Numbered from the stretch's first letter, positions 32,695-43,388 are shown. The stretch: 64,000 nucleotides of DNA from Mucilaginibacter pineti (GCF_900101875.1 NZ_FNAI01000004.1:124001-188000); one strand, 5' to 3'. Numbers and translations: made by a program. The notes: generated from the sequence alone by a model not told the origin.

Positions 32695-33867
32695 ATGAAT
32701 AAATTTAACCTTACGCCATTATTAATTTTGTTGCTGCTTGCCTGCTTTTTTAACGCACAAGCACAAATATCTATCCTCCAAAAAACAATTGATAAGATAC
32801 AGGGCTGTAAAAGCATCAGTTACAACGCTGTAGAAAAGGGCGGCAGCCCCTTTAGCGACGAGTTTTTTACCATAACATCACAAATAAGCTTCGCATCGCA
32901 GGCCAATAAGGCGTTGCAGCAACTCTACAATATAAGCTTTGTTACCACAAGCGATAAGGGTTTTAACTATGCTACGCACAACATTTTTAACGGGACGGAT
33001 CTGTTAAATATCAGCCTTACCGATAAAACCTATCGCCTTAAAAAGAATTATACCGATGGTAATATTGATAACAGTTCGGTTTATCGCCTGGCGGCAGATT
33101 TAAAAGGTTATTTAAAAAACACCAAGCATGCCATAACGCAGGCAAAGGACAGTACGGTTAACGGCATTGCCTGCTACCACATCGCCATAAAAAGCATTGA
33201 TTCTGCCGGTAAAGCCAAAGATTCTTATAATAATTTAGATGTATTCATCAGTCAGAAAACCTTTTTACCAGCCTATTGGAAAAGCGACCAAAAGGGAGTA
33301 CTGGAAAAAGGCGGCATGCCCATAGGAACATTTAAAATTCAATGGGAAGTTACCGCCACCAAATACAAGCTTAACTCCGTTACACCCGGCACATTTGCCC
33401 TAAACATACCCGCAGGCATTACCGAAGAAAAACCGCCTCTGGCCCTATTGAAAAAAGGTGCCCCCGCCCCCAACTGGAAACTTACCGGCACCGATGGTAA
33501 AACCCTGTCGCTGGCGGATTTAAAGGGTAAGGTTACCTTGCTTGATATCACTTCAACAGGCTGCGCAGCCTGTATGTTGTCGGTAGCGCCATTAAACAAC
33601 CTGCATGCTAAATATAAGGGTACCGATGTTGCCGTAGTGAGTATTAACCTTGATGATAAACGGGAAGACATTATAAAGTTTAAAGACAGGAACAAGGTTA
33701 CTTACCCGGTTTATGTTAACGGTAATACCATTAAAGCAGCCTATCACGTGAGTGCTATCCCGGTATTTTATATTATAAATAAAGAAGGGGTAGTGAGCGA
33801 AGCCTATGAGGGCTTTTTTGAGAATTTTGAACAGCAAATGACCGTCAAGATAGATTCGCTGCGGTAG
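32695..33867 (+). CDS. TlpA-like thioredoxin-fold protein with unusual N-terminal domain
   Basis: A 390-residue exported protein (signal peptide ending NAQA). Residues 25-245 are a beta-rich region with K-x-L-G-Y-L-K-N patterns (VYRLAADLKGYLKNTKHAIT), resembling LolA-type or DUF2092-like lipid-carrier folds; residues 245-390 are a TlpA/AhpC-type domain. The redox motif is C-A-A-C (Cys290 and Cys293, TSTGCAACM), with Gly where most TlpA proteins have Trp. The cis-Pro loop AIPVFYIINKEG is present. It likely reduces disulfides of a periplasmic partner. Upstream is the divergent pdhB gene. Confidence 0.82.
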   Translation: MNKFNLTPLLILLLLACFFNAQAQISILQKTIDKIQGCKSISYNAVEKGGSPFSDEFFTITSQISFASQANKALQQLYNISFVTTSDKGFNYATHNIFNGTDLLNISLTDKTYRLKKNYTDGNIDNSSVYRLAADLKGYLKNTKHAITQAKDSTVNGIACYHIAIKSIDSAGKAKDSYNNLDVFISQKTFLPAYWKSDQKGVLEKGGMPIGTFKIQWEVTATKYKLNSVTPGTFALNIPAGITEEKPPLALLKKGAPAPNWKLTGTDGKTLSLADLKGKVTLLDITSTGCAACMLSVAPLNNLHAKYKGTDVAVVSINLDDKREDIIKFKDRNKVTYPVYVNGNTIKAAYHVSAIPVFYIINKEGVVSEAYEGFFENFEQQMTVKIDSLR

Positions 33868-33914
33868 TTTTTTTAGCCGAAAGTTTACTACCTTGCTTAT
33901 CTAACCTGTCATAA

Positions 33915-35804
33915 ATGAAATTTCCATCCCTGAAAAACCTTGCCGAAGGCGCGGTATCAACCATAAAACGATATCCATTTGAGGTATTGTTTGCTTTGGC
34001 CGGTACCATAGCCGCTACTACCCAAATTGAGCTGCGCCAAATTGCCCGTGAAAATGAGGGCTGGTGTGTACGCGTTATGATGATAGCTAATTTGGGCTTA
34101 CTGCTCAGTTTATCGGCCACGCTTTACACGCAGAGCGTGGCAATGGCCAAAAGCAAAAGTTTGGTATTGAAGGTAATCGTAGCCATTTTTGCTGCCCTCC
34201 TCATCCTCATCATCGACCCCACGCACCGCTCGGCAGATTATACCCGCTTTTTTCTGATGAGCCTGGCGATGCACTTGCTGGTAGCTTTCGCGGCCTTCAC
34301 GGGCAAGGGACAGTTACAGGGTTTCTGGCAGTTTAATAAAACTTTGTTCCTGCGTTTTTTAACAAGTGTGTTATATGGCGTGGTATTATTTGCCGGTTTG
34401 GCCGCGGCAATTGGCGCCACTAACTTCTTGTTCAATTTTAAATTTGAATGGGATACCTACGCCGTACTATGGGCCTGGATAGTGGGCATGTTCACCACCC
34501 TGTTTTTCTTAGCCGGCGTACCTGTTGATACCCACGCGCTTAACACCGACGAAAGCTACCCGAAAGGCCTAAAAATATTTACCCAGTACGTACTCATCCC
34601 GCTATCAACGGTGTATGTTATTATTTTATTGGCCTACGAAATTAAAATATTGGTGCAATGGAATTTGCCTAAAGGCCTGGTATCAAACCTGATATTGGGT
34701 TACGCGGTATTTGGCCTTTTATCATTATTGCTGGTATACCCCATCCGTGAGCATGCCGAAAACAAATGGCTCAAAACTTACTCGCGCAGCTTTTACTTTT
34801 TATTACTGCCGCTGCTATTGCTACTGTTTGTAGCCGTTGGCGCAAGGGTATTTAGCTACGGCATTACCGAATACCGTTACTTTTTAATTGTATTGGCTTG
34901 CTGGCTACTGTTTATTTCTGTTTACTTCCTGCTATTTAAAAAGCAAAACATTAAGCTTATCCCTATCTCTTTAAGCGTTCTTACGCTGCTCTCCATTTAC
35001 GGACCGCAAAGCGCGTTTACGGTATCCATGTACTCGCAGCGGCGGGTGGTGGTAAAGTTTTTTGAAAAACACAACGCATTTAAAAACGGAAAAATAACTT
35101 TTGTAGATAGCACCAAAATAAGCAATAAAGAGGGCAGCAGCGGCGTAGCCAACCTGCAATATTTTATTAATAAGTATGATATTGTTTCGTTGCAGCCTTA
35201 CTTTACCCGCAACCTGCAAAAAATTTCCGACTCGTTAGGAAAGGTAAAAGATAAACCCATCGGCGAAAGGGAAATTACCCGCTATGCCCTGTATGATGAA
35301 AAACTTGAATGGATAAAGAAGCAAGTAGGCCTTAGCCATTTTTATCCATATTATTCCCCATCGCAGGATACAGTAGCAGACTTTTATCGCTTTACGGCAA
35401 ATGAAAACATCACGGTAGTTAAAGGGTATGATATTATTTTGAGTAACGATAATTCTGTTGATACTGTGATCAATAATTACAACGGCATAAAGATCATGCA
35501 AACCAATTTGAATGACCATGTTCATATATTAAAGCTCAATGGTGAAGTCTTTAGGTTTGATGTATCAGAACTTGCCAAAAAGCTACTTGCCGATTCTGCA
35601 AAACTTAAAACATACAAACTTCCTTCGGATAGATACAATACAGAAAAGCAATATTCACTGCCCACTACCATGCTTTCGTTAAGCCAGGAAACGCCGCGGT
35701 ATAGGGTACTATTCTTAGTTAAAAACTGTGACGTTAATGCCGCTGATAAGAAAAAATTATCAGTAAACAGCAGCTTCGGCAATTACCTTATACAACAGAA
35801 GTAA
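33915..35804 (+). CDS. DUF4153 membrane protein
   Basis: 629 residues. The first 400 contain about 11 membrane helices with YPFEVLFALAGTIAATTQIE near the start, HLLVAFAAFTGKGQLQGFWQ, FNKTLFLRFLTSVLYGVVLF, and FTQYVLIPLSTVYVIILLAY, which together match DUF4153 of Bacteroidota. The C-terminal 230 residues are soluble and end with KRK-rich NSSFGNYLIQQK. The function is unknown. It lies 47 nt after the TlpA-like gene, same strand; the two may be co-transcribed. Confidence 0.85.
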   Translation: MKFPSLKNLAEGAVSTIKRYPFEVLFALAGTIAATTQIELRQIARENEGWCVRVMMIANLGLLLSLSATLYTQSVAMAKSKSLVLKVIVAIFAALLILIIDPTHRSADYTRFFLMSLAMHLLVAFAAFTGKGQLQGFWQFNKTLFLRFLTSVLYGVVLFAGLAAAIGATNFLFNFKFEWDTYAVLWAWIVGMFTTLFFLAGVPVDTHALNTDESYPKGLKIFTQYVLIPLSTVYVIILLAYEIKILVQWNLPKGLVSNLILGYAVFGLLSLLLVYPIREHAENKWLKTYSRSFYFLLLPLLLLLFVAVGARVFSYGITEYRYFLIVLACWLLFISVYFLLFKKQNIKLIPISLSVLTLLSIYGPQSAFTVSMYSQRRVVVKFFEKHNAFKNGKITFVDSTKISNKEGSSGVANLQYFINKYDIVSLQPYFTRNLQKISDSLGKVKDKPIGEREITRYALYDEKLEWIKKQVGLSHFYPYYSPSQDTVADFYRFTANENITVVKGYDIILSNDNSVDTVINNYNGIKIMQTNLNDHVHILKLNGEVFRFDVSELAKKLLADSAKLKTYKLPSDRYNTEKQYSLPTTMLSLSQETPRYRVLFLVKNCDVNAADKKKLSVNSSFGNYLIQQK

Positions 35805-35912
35805 GTAAAGCGGTGCCCTATCGGCTTTAGTTAAAAGTTGTTAAAGTACTCATGAAAACAGCGGCCACTTTTTTATATTTGTAATGTGTTGATATAAAAT
35901 AAGATACAACCT

Positions 35913-36635
35913 ATGCGTTACCTGCTTACTTTTATCATATTAGGCATCTGCTTTACGGCAAAATCGCAAACCATTAGCGGTATAGTAACCGATAAAACCA
36001 CGGGCATGAGGCTTACCGGCGCATGGGTTACCAGCACCAGCGGATCGGCCATAAGCAACTTGCAGGGCGAGTACAGCATCAGCGTAAAAAAGCTTGCAGA
36101 TAGTATTAAGGTAAAAATGCCGGGTTATAAATCGTATGTGCGGGCCGTCAATCCATCGGCAGAGGTTTACCTGAAAATTGAGCTGGAGCCCCGCGTTATT
36201 GAACTAACCGAGGTTAGCATTACCGGCAAACGCGACAGGGTAAAAGATTCACTGAACACCCGCCGCCTGTTTGCGAAGGACTTTAACAGCGCGCCGCCAA
36301 AATTCACTGATATTTTTGGATTAGCGCAGGGCACTGGTCCGCTGGACGTGGCGGGGATAACCATTCATCCTTCGCAATTAGTGGCCCTGCTTACTTATAG
36401 GCGTAGCCGCGCCTATAAATTTAAAAAAGTGCTTATTAGAGATGAGCAGCTGAAATACGTAGAGAGCCGTTTTACTACCGAGCTGGTAAGCAAGCTTACC
36501 AACCTCAAATCAGACTCATTAGATGATTTTATTGACCAGTACCGCCCGCCTATAGCCCAGGTAAAAAAAATGACCGACTATGATATGGTGGAATATATAA
36601 AGGGCAGCGCCCTAAAATTCAGGGAAAGCAAGTAG
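35913..36635 (+). CDS. Carboxypeptidase-like regulatory domain protein
   Basis: A 240-residue exported protein (signal peptide about 1-18, ending AKSQ). The N-terminal half is a CarbopepD_reg beta sandwich: ISGIVTDKTTGMRLTGAWVT, NLQGEYSISVKKL. The remainder (about 110-240) is helical with LVALLTYRRSRAYKFKKVLI and QYRPPIAQVKKMTDYDMVEY. Such two-part proteins are widespread in Bacteroidota surface biology; a direct role is not known. It ends just before the convergent AraC gene (14 nt), and starts 108 nt after the DUF4153 gene. Confidence 0.8.
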   Translation: MRYLLTFIILGICFTAKSQTISGIVTDKTTGMRLTGAWVTSTSGSAISNLQGEYSISVKKLADSIKVKMPGYKSYVRAVNPSAEVYLKIELEPRVIELTEVSITGKRDRVKDSLNTRRLFAKDFNSAPPKFTDIFGLAQGTGPLDVAGITIHPSQLVALLTYRRSRAYKFKKVLIRDEQLKYVESRFTTELVSKLTNLKSDSLDDFIDQYRPPIAQVKKMTDYDMVEYIKGSALKFRESK

Positions 36636-36649
36636 GCTTTACCGTTTTA

Positions 36650-37543
36650 TTATGCCGATTGCTTTTTAGGGCTGGCAATGGTACGCATAAAACGCTTGCG
36701 GTAATTAAGCGGACTAAGGTGCATCTTAGCCTTAAACATTTTGTAAAAGTGCGATACATCGCCAAAACCGCTTTCGAAAGAAATTTCGGAAATAGGCTTA
36801 TCCGTTTGCACCAGTTGTTGTATGGCGTAATTAAGGCGGTACTCAATTATGGTTTCCATGAAGGTTTTGCGGGTAACTTTTTTAAAGTATTTACAAAACG
36901 CGTTGGTAGTCATATTGGCAATGCTGGCGGCGGCATCAAGCGAAACCTGTTTACGGAAATTTTCAACCAGGTAAGCAAATACCGGGTTTATGCGCTCGCG
37001 CTCGGCAGTTGTACGCTCGGCTATAACACGGTGCTGATCCAGCAGTACATACTCATCTGAAGAGGCCATGCGCTGCAATACCTCCAGCAAGCCGATCAAG
37101 ATCCTGAAGTTACTTTTTTCTTCTACCAGGTTAAGCAGCATCTGCTTTACCTCGGCCTGCGTATCCGAATGAAAATAAATGCCCGAGCCGCTTTTTTGGA
37201 AAAGTCTTTTAATGTGCAGCAGTTCAAATTTGTTAAAAAAATCATCGCCCAAAAAAGCGTCGTTAAACTGTATAACTATGGCGCCGGCGTCGCTGGGTAA
37301 AACGTCCTTGCCTTCCAGCTTCCAGCAATGGGGCAGGTTGGGGCCAAGCAGCACCAGGTCGCCGGTTACAAAATCCTCCATGTGGCTGCCAACGTAGCGT
37401 TTACCGCTACCGTTTAAAATACACGTCAGCTCGTACTCCTCATGAAAGTGATAAGGGGCATCAAATGCCAGCTTATCAAACTTCCTTACCAGGAACGATT
37501 GACTGTTTGCAGGTTGAAGAACTTCGTACGATGCTTTAATCAT
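36650..37543 (-). CDS. AraC-family transcriptional regulator with cupin sensor domain
   Basis: 297 residues from ATG 37541-37543; the upstream open frame is hydrophobic and unlikely to be coding. The N-terminal cupin region contains PYHFHEEYELTCILNGSGKR, then FVTGDLVLLGPNLPHCW, which usually binds a sugar or small ligand. The C-terminal 100 residues hold two helix-turn-helix units: ASIANMTTNAFCKYFKKVTR and ISEISFESGFGDVSHFYKMF, ending SPLNYRKRF. It is divergent from the PhyH-family gene (123 nt between starts) and probably controls it, in the usual AraC arrangement. Confidence 0.9.
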   Translation of the reverse strand: MIKASYEVLQPANSQSFLVRKFDKLAFDAPYHFHEEYELTCILNGSGKRYVGSHMEDFVTGDLVLLGPNLPHCWKLEGKDVLPSDAGAIVIQFNDAFLGDDFFNKFELLHIKRLFQKSGSGIYFHSDTQAEVKQMLLNLVEEKSNFRILIGLLEVLQRMASSDEYVLLDQHRVIAERTTAERERINPVFAYLVENFRKQVSLDAAASIANMTTNAFCKYFKKVTRKTFMETIIEYRLNYAIQQLVQTDKPISEISFESGFGDVSHFYKMFKAKMHLSPLNYRKRFMRTIASPKKQSA

Positions 37544-37666
37544 TGCATATATTAGCGTGAACGTTATTAATAGGTAAATTTCGGATAAAATAACCCATAA
37601 ACATACCATTCATTTCATTTTTTTTGCTATAAAGTTAAACTTCCTTTGAATAAAACCTAAAAAAAT

Positions 37667-38488
37667 ATGAATGCTAAGGTTTCACCATTACCGCAGCTGG
37701 ATAATTTCAAAAGGCTGTCGCCCCAAACCATCCTGGAGTTTCGCGAAAAAGGGCATACTTTGGTTAAAAATATATTGTCACCGGCTGAAATTGAGGCCTA
37801 TAGACCCGTGATTGTTAACGCTGCCGACAGGTATAATACTGAGAAACGCAAGCTCGAAGAAAGAGATACCTACGGCAAGGCTTTTTTGCAAATCATGAAT
37901 TTATGGCAGGTTGATACCGATACCAAAAAGTTTGTTTTTGCACCGCGCATGGCTAAAATAGCCGCCGATTTAATGGGTGTAGAAAACGTAAGATTATACC
38001 ATGACCAAGCCCTTTTTAAAGAACCCGGCGGCGGCCCTACGCCGTGGCACCAGGACCAATATTACTGGCCTGTAGATACCAACAACACCGTAACTATGTG
38101 GATGCCCCTGGTTGATATTAACGAGGAAATGGGCATGCTCACTTTTGCATCCAACTCGTACACTAACGGCGCTGTATTTAATCACGAAATTTCCGACCAA
38201 TCCGCATCGGCATTTGATGATTATGTGACGGAGAACAACTTTCCCATAAGCCGGGCCAAAAGCATGAAGGCCGGCGATGCTACCTTTCATCGCGGTTTTA
38301 CTATACACAATGCACCGGGTAATAACTCTGGCAAAAGGCGCGAGATAATGACCATTATTTACGTTGCCGATGGCGCCCGCATCACCCCACATAAAAACGA
38401 GTGGCAAAAGAACGATCACCAAAAATGGCTGATGGGCAAGCCTATTGGCTCGCCCGTTGATTCGGAGCTGAATCCTAAATTGTTATAA
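37667..38488 (+). CDS. Phytanoyl-CoA dioxygenase (PhyH) family iron/2-oxoglutarate oxygenase
   Basis: A 273-residue soluble oxygenase. Iron ligands are His128 and Asp130 (PWHQDQYYWP) and His214 (FTIHNAPGNNSGKRR), with the conserved Arg of the 2-oxoglutarate site in the RRE block. This is the PhyH fold, which hydroxylates varied small molecules; it is also similar to ectoine-hydroxylase-like proteins. The AraC gene divergent from it suggests a catabolic switch for an unknown substrate. A bidirectional terminator follows. Confidence 0.88.
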   Translation: MNAKVSPLPQLDNFKRLSPQTILEFREKGHTLVKNILSPAEIEAYRPVIVNAADRYNTEKRKLEERDTYGKAFLQIMNLWQVDTDTKKFVFAPRMAKIAADLMGVENVRLYHDQALFKEPGGGPTPWHQDQYYWPVDTNNTVTMWMPLVDINEEMGMLTFASNSYTNGAVFNHEISDQSASAFDDYVTENNFPISRAKSMKAGDATFHRGFTIHNAPGNNSGKRREIMTIIYVADGARITPHKNEWQKNDHQKWLMGKPIGSPVDSELNPKLL

Positions 38489-38527
38489 AACATAAAAGCC
38501 ATCGTAAACGATGGCTTTTATGTTTTA
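38486..38527. terminator. Bidirectional terminator, perfect 19-bp hairpin
   Basis: Arms 38486-38504 and 38509-38527 are perfectly complementary with a 4-nt TAAA loop and A/T outer ends. It separates the PhyH gene from gcvP, which face each other. Confidence 0.93.
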
Positions 38528-38541
38528 CTATTCAATTATTT

Positions 38542-41451
38542 TCACGTTCCGTATTCCGGTGTGGTTACTTCGCTTTCTTCAAACTCGTAATCGGTTAGCG
38601 GCGGGCATGAGCAAATAAGCGTTCTATCACCATAAGTATCATTAACCCTGCCCACTGACGGCCAGAATTTGTAAGCAGCCACGTACGGAAGCGGGAATGC
38701 TGCTTTTTGACGACTGTATGGGTGCTCCCACTCGTTACCCGTAATTACCGAAACCGTGTGCGGTGCATTTTTCAACGGGTTATCTGTTTTATCAAGTAAG
38801 CCGCTTGCAACATCAGCAATTTCATGACGAATAGCTATCATGGCATCGCAAAAACGGTCAAGCTCATGCTTAGGCTCACTTTCTGTTGGCTCAACCATCA
38901 CCGTACCCGCAACCGGGAATGATACTGTTGGCGCGTGGAAACCGTAATCCATTAAACGTTTTGCTATATCAGTAACCTCAATGCCGAACGATTTAAACGA
39001 GCGGCAATCCAGGATCATTTCGTGCGCGCAACGGCCATTGGCACCGGTGTATAATACCGGGAAATGCTCCTGTAACCTTGCCTTAATGTAGTTGGCATTA
39101 AGGATGGCGTAACGGGTTGCGTTGGTTAAACCTTCGCCGCCCATCATGGCTATGTAAGCGTGTGAAATGATCAGTATAGATGCTGAACCCCATGGAGCAG
39201 CAGAAACCGCGTGGATAGATTTACCCCTGTCGATATCAACCACTGCATGGCCCGGTAAATAAGGAACAAGGTGTTTGGCTACACCGATAGGGCCCATACC
39301 AGGACCGCCACCGCCATGCGGTATACAGAAGGTTTTGTGCAGGTTAAGGTGGCAAACATCCGCGCCAATATTAGCCGGACTGGTTAAGCCCACCTGCGCG
39401 TTCATATTAGCACCATCCATATAAACCTGGCCGCCGTTCTGATGTATAATATCACATATCTCGATGATCGACTCCTCAAATACCCCGTGGGTAGATGGAT
39501 AAGTAACCATTAAGCATGATAGTTCGTTTTTGTATTGCTCGGCTTTGGCTTTCATATCGGCAACATCAATGTTACCGTTGTCATCGCATTTAACAACCAC
39601 TATTTTCATGCCGGCCATTGCTGCCGATGCAGGGTTGGTACCGTGTGCCGAAGATGGGATCAAAGCGATGTTGCGGTGATGATCGCCCCTATCGCGGTGA
39701 TAGGCGCGGATAACCATTAAACCTGCATATTCACCCTGAGCACCTGCGTTTGGCTGCAAGCTCATGGCGGCAAAGCCAGTGATTTCGCTCAGCCAGTTGT
39801 TGATTTCATCAAACAGCTGCATGTAGCCACCAACCTGATCGGCCGGGGCAAACGGGTGGATCTTGCTAAACTCAGCCCAGGTAACCGGTACCATCTCGGT
39901 GGTAGCGTTTAGTTTCATGGTACATGAACCAAGTGCTATCATAGAGTGACAAAGCGAAAGATCTTTTGCCTCTAACGACTTAATGTAACGCAGCATTTCA
40001 TGCTCGGAATGGTGCGTGTTGAAAAGGCTATGCGTTAAATAAGCTGATGTACGCTGCAATTCGGTTGGGATAACTGTTTGCAGATCGCCTTTAAGCTCAT
40101 CAAAGTTTACATCGTTAATGGTTTTGCCTATTACTTTGGCGAAAAACCTTACAATGTTTTTAATATCATCTGGTGATGTAGTTTCATCAACAGAAATGGT
40201 AACAACCGAACCTTCGTAATTGAAGTTCATTTCGTTGTTTAACGCCTCTGAATGGATAGGACCGGCTAAATGCGCCACATCAAACTTCAGGGTATCAAAG
40301 TACGATTCGTTTAGTTGCTTGTAACCCAACTCGCCAAGGGCTTTAGCTAACAATACGGCTAAACCGTGAATGCGCTCGGCAATCAGCTTAACACCCTGCG
40401 GACCATGATATACGGCATACATACCGGCCATAATAGCCAGCAATGCCTGCGCGGTACAAATATTTGAGGTTGCCTTATCCCTGCGGATGTGCTGCTCGCG
40501 CGTTTGCAAAGCCATGCGCAAAGCGTAGTTACCGGCGCTATCAATAGTTACACCAATAATACGGCCCGGGATAGCGCGTTTGTATTCGTCTTTAGTAGCA
40601 AAAAATGCTGCGTGCGGACCGCCGAAACCCATTGGTACACCAAAACGCTGGGTTGTGCCAACAACAATATCGGCCCCCCACTCGCCCGGAGGGGTTAACA
40701 GCACAAGGCTCATGATATCGGCAACAACGGTTAGTTTGATACCTTTTTCATGACCTGTGGCGGCAAAATCGGCATAGTTATAAACCGCACCATTACCTGC
40801 AGGATATTGCACAATGGCACCGAACATATTTTCGTTAAGCTCAACCGTGCGGTGATCACCAATTTGCAGTTCGATACCGTAAGGCTCAGAACGGGTCTTT
40901 AAAATATCTATGGTTTGCGGAAACAACTCTTCCGAAACAAAGAAAATATTGGCATTTGTGTTTTTACGCAGACTATATTGCATAAACATAGCCTCGGCAG
41001 CTGCAGTACCTTCATCAAGTAACGATGCGTTGGCAATTTCCATCCCGGTTAAATCAACAACCATAGTTTGGAAATTAAGGAGGGCTTGTAGCCTGCCTTG
41101 CGCAATTTCGGCCTGGTAAGGTGTGTATTGGGTATACCAGCCCGGGTTTTCCAAAATGTTGCGCTGAATAACACCCGGCACAATCACATCATAATAACCC
41201 TTGCCAATAAATGATTTAAACACCTTGTTTTTTGAAGCGGTTTGCTTCAAAGTGTTCAGGTAGTCAAACTCGCTTTTGGCTGCCGGTAAGTTGAGTGGTT
41301 TTTTTAGCCTGATCTTTTCAGGAACGGTTTGCGCTATTAATTCATCAAGCGTATTAACACCTATTGTTTTTAACATTTTTTCGGTGTCTGCCTGGTTTGG
41401 CGCTATATGCCTATGCTGGAATTTTTCCTGGTATTGCGTATCTAATTTCAT
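38542..41451 (-). CDS. gcvP: Glycine dehydrogenase (decarboxylating), glycine cleavage P protein
   Basis: 969 residues from ATG 41449-41451; ten further upstream residues are not conserved. The long single-chain form has both halves: N-terminal [40 protein letters not shown] and [17 protein letters not shown]-terminal [29 protein letters not shown], and the pyridoxal-phosphate lysine in [20 protein letters not shown]. It decarboxylates glycine as part of the glycine cleavage system. The T and H protein genes are not adjacent, as is usual in Bacteroidota. It is divergent from an Lrp-type regulator (161 nt between starts). A TAAATTTG -7-like box lies at 41479-41486. Confidence 0.97.
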   Translation of the reverse strand: MKLDTQYQEKFQHRHIAPNQADTEKMLKTIGVNTLDELIAQTVPEKIRLKKPLNLPAAKSEFDYLNTLKQTASKNKVFKSFIGKGYYDVIVPGVIQRNILENPGWYTQYTPYQAEIAQGRLQALLNFQTMVVDLTGMEIANASLLDEGTAAAEAMFMQYSLRKNTNANIFFVSEELFPQTIDILKTRSEPYGIELQIGDHRTVELNENMFGAIVQYPAGNGAVYNYADFAATGHEKGIKLTVVADIMSLVLLTPPGEWGADIVVGTTQRFGVPMGFGGPHAAFFATKDEYKRAIPGRIIGVTIDSAGNYALRMALQTREQHIRRDKATSNICTAQALLAIMAGMYAVYHGPQGVKLIAERIHGLAVLLAKALGELGYKQLNESYFDTLKFDVAHLAGPIHSEALNNEMNFNYEGSVVTISVDETTSPDDIKNIVRFFAKVIGKTINDVNFDELKGDLQTVIPTELQRTSAYLTHSLFNTHHSEHEMLRYIKSLEAKDLSLCHSMIALGSCTMKLNATTEMVPVTWAEFSKIHPFAPADQVGGYMQLFDEINNWLSEITGFAAMSLQPNAGAQGEYAGLMVIRAYHRDRGDHHRNIALIPSSAHGTNPASAAMAGMKIVVVKCDDNGNIDVADMKAKAEQYKNELSCLMVTYPSTHGVFEESIIEICDIIHQNGGQVYMDGANMNAQVGLTSPANIGADVCHLNLHKTFCIPHGGGGPGMGPIGVAKHLVPYLPGHAVVDIDRGKSIHAVSAAPWGSASILIISHAYIAMMGGEGLTNATRYAILNANYIKARLQEHFPVLYTGANGRCAHEMILDCRSFKSFGIEVTDIAKRLMDYGFHAPTVSFPVAGTVMVEPTESEPKHELDRFCDAMIAIRHEIADVASGLLDKTDNPLKNAPHTVSVITGNEWEHPYSRQKAAFPLPYVAAYKFWPSVGRVNDTYGDRTLICSCPPLTDYEFEESEVTTPEYGT

Positions 41452-41612
41452 GCTTTGCTGCTTAAATATTATCCCGCCCAAATTTACACAATAAAGAATT
41501 TTTATTTTATAACTAAAGGTATATTGGTAAATTTTTCTGCAAAAGATGTTATTTTTATAAAAAAAATCTTAATCATACCATATTCGCTCATTTATTAAGA
41601 AAAATTATCCTA

Positions 41613-42071
41613 ATGGAACCTATAGACGAAATTGACAAAGGCATTTTACGCGAACTGCAAAAAAACGCCAAGATCACTACTAAAGAACTGGCCTCAAAAC
41701 TAAACCTTACTATTTCGCCAGTTTATGAGCGGATAAAGCGCTTGGAAAACATGGGTTTTATTAAAGAATACGTTGCTATCCTGAATAAAGAAACGATTGG
41801 CAAGGCCTTCACCAGTTATTGCCAGGTATCTATGCGCTATCACGAAGAATATATCGATAAATTTGAAGAAGAGATCTTAAAACTCGACGAGGTTCAGGAA
41901 TGCTACCACATAGCCGGGCAAATAGATTTTTTGTTAAAGGTAAATGTAGGCAGCATTGATGAATATCATAATTTCATAAGGTACAAACTGTCAAAAATCA
42001 CCAATATTGGGATCTTAAACAGCGCCTTTGTTTTAAAAGAAATTAAAAAGACCTATGCCTATAATATTTAG
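41613..42071 (+). CDS. Lrp/AsnC-family transcriptional regulator
   Basis: A 152-residue regulator. The N-terminal winged helix reads IDEIDKGILRELQKNAKITT and KELASKLNLTISPVYERIKR; the C-terminal RAM (AsnC_trans_reg) domain follows, with EILKLDEVQECYHIAGQIDF and IGILNSAFVLKEIKK. Lrp-type proteins sense amino acids and form octamers. Because it is divergent from gcvP, and Lrp regulates gcv genes in Enterobacteria, it may control glycine cleavage. This is inference from position. No clear palindrome was visible in the A/T-rich gap. Confidence 0.9.
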   Translation: MEPIDEIDKGILRELQKNAKITTKELASKLNLTISPVYERIKRLENMGFIKEYVAILNKETIGKAFTSYCQVSMRYHEEYIDKFEEEILKLDEVQECYHIAGQIDFLLKVNVGSIDEYHNFIRYKLSKITNIGILNSAFVLKEIKKTYAYNI

Positions 42072-42083
42072 CCCCGAAAATAC

Positions 42084-42800
42084 TTAAGCTAATTGGCGCA
42101 AATACATCTGTATGGTGTTTTCCAACCCGTAATATAACGCATCACTGATCAGCGCGTGGCCAATGCTCACTTCATCCAGCGCGGGTATATTTTCGGCAAA
42201 GTATTTAAGGTTATGCAGATCGAGGTCGTGCCCGGCGTTTATGCCAAGACCTGCTTCCTGGGCTACTTGGGCGGCCTCTATGTAGGGGGCAATAGCGAGT
42301 TCTTTACCTTGGCGGAAATGCGTGGCGTAACCTTCGGTGTATAGTTCAATACGGTCGGTACCGGTTTTGGCGGCGCCTTCAACCATTTTGGCAACCGGAT
42401 CAACAAAAATAGAAACCCGGATACCGGCCTCTTTAAAAACCGCTATCATATCTTTCAAGTAATGATAGTTGGCAATAGTATCCCAGCCGTGATTTGATGT
42501 TATCTGCCCCAGTACATCGGGCACCAGGGTTACCTGCTCGGGCTTGTTGGCCAGTACCAGGTCAATAAATTTTTGCTCCTCGCAATTACCTTCAATGTTA
42601 AACTCGGTGGTAACTATCTTTTTCAGCTCAAACACATCATTGTAACGGATGTGCCTTTCATCGGGCCGGGGGTGTACAGTTATGCCTTGCGCGCCAAAAC
42701 GTTCACAATCTTTGGCAACTTGTACCAGATCGGGATTATTACCACCGCGCGAGTTGCGCAGGGTAGCTATTTTATTGATGTTGACAGATAAACGGGCCAT
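42084..42800 (-). CDS. pdxJ: Pyridoxine 5'-phosphate synthase
   Basis: A 238-residue TIM-barrel enzyme that joins 1-deoxyxylulose 5-phosphate and 3-amino-2-oxopropyl phosphate in vitamin B6 synthesis. Family signatures: [73 protein letters not shown] and [17 protein letters not shown]. Length is normal. It faces the Lrp gene tail to tail across 12 nt. A TAACTTTG box sits only 5 nt upstream of the start, so the leader would be very short if this is the true -7 element. Confidence 0.97.
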   Translation of the reverse strand: MARLSVNINKIATLRNSRGGNNPDLVQVAKDCERFGAQGITVHPRPDERHIRYNDVFELKKIVTTEFNIEGNCEEQKFIDLVLANKPEQVTLVPDVLGQITSNHGWDTIANYHYLKDMIAVFKEAGIRVSIFVDPVAKMVEGAAKTGTDRIELYTEGYATHFRQGKELAIAPYIEAAQVAQEAGLGINAGHDLDLHNLKYFAENIPALDEVSIGHALISDALYYGLENTIQMYLRQLA

Positions 42801-42869
42801 GGCTCAAAGTTAATACATCATTTATACAATTATAAACCTATTATTAATTGATAAGTTTATATTTAAATC

Positions 42870-43388
42870 ATGAAACCTAAAACCATTATCATCGAGATTT
42901 TAATTGTAGCTGCAATTTTCGTGATCACCTGGTTGCTGTTTACGCATTACGTAAGCAATACCACGCTTGATATTGATATGAAAGATACTTATTTTGTAAT
43001 TCAACCGGCACCAATTATCCTTACAGCCGGCTTATTAATTATAACTCTTGTTTATCTTATTAAAGAAGGCTTTAAGCGTTATAAACGCAGGTTTCAAAAC
43101 ATTATACTGCTGGTCGCTAACTTTTTAGTTCTTGTAAAACTCTACCCGTACACGGTGTTTGCAAGCACGCTGTCATCTCCCGGGTGGACGATTTATCCGC
43201 CTTTATCGGCCTTAGGTAAAAACATTCCGCCAATAAGCGAGAAACTTTACCATCATCTTTTTGTACTGATGCTGATTAAACAAATCCTGCCTTTTATTGT
43301 CGTACTTTTTATGTTGATATTGGTAATCACCGCCGTTATCACCGGTAAAAACTGGCATACCCAACCACATGAACAAACTACCAGCTAA
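42870..43388 (+). CDS. Small membrane protein with cytochrome-oxidase-subunit-I-like strings
   Basis: A 172-residue protein with about four membrane helices (near 7-27, 47-68, 77-97 and 130-158). Two short strings resemble invariant parts of haem-copper oxidase subunit I: MKDTYFVIQP (about 41-50; compare HDTYFVVAHFH) and GWTIYPPLSAL (about 102-112; compare GWTVYPPLS). Their order here is the reverse of that in subunit I, and the haem and copper histidines are missing. It overlaps the start of the deacetylase gene by 20 nt, so the two are likely translated together. Function unknown; do not treat as an oxidase. Confidence 0.6.
   Translation: MKPKTIIIEILIVAAIFVITWLLFTHYVSNTTLDIDMKDTYFVIQPAPIILTAGLLIITLVYLIKEGFKRYKRRFQNIILLVANFLVLVKLYPYTVFASTLSSPGWTIYPPLSALGKNIPPISEKLYHHLFVLMLIKQILPFIVVLFMLILVITAVITGKNWHTQPHEQTTS

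Noticed and set aside
41452..41612. Glycine riboswitch before gcvP
   Set aside because: The 5' region is A/T-rich and lacks the conserved tandem glycine aptamer core.
42870..43388. Call as cytochrome c oxidase subunit I
   Set aside because: Only two short strings match, in the wrong order, and the metal-binding histidines are absent.
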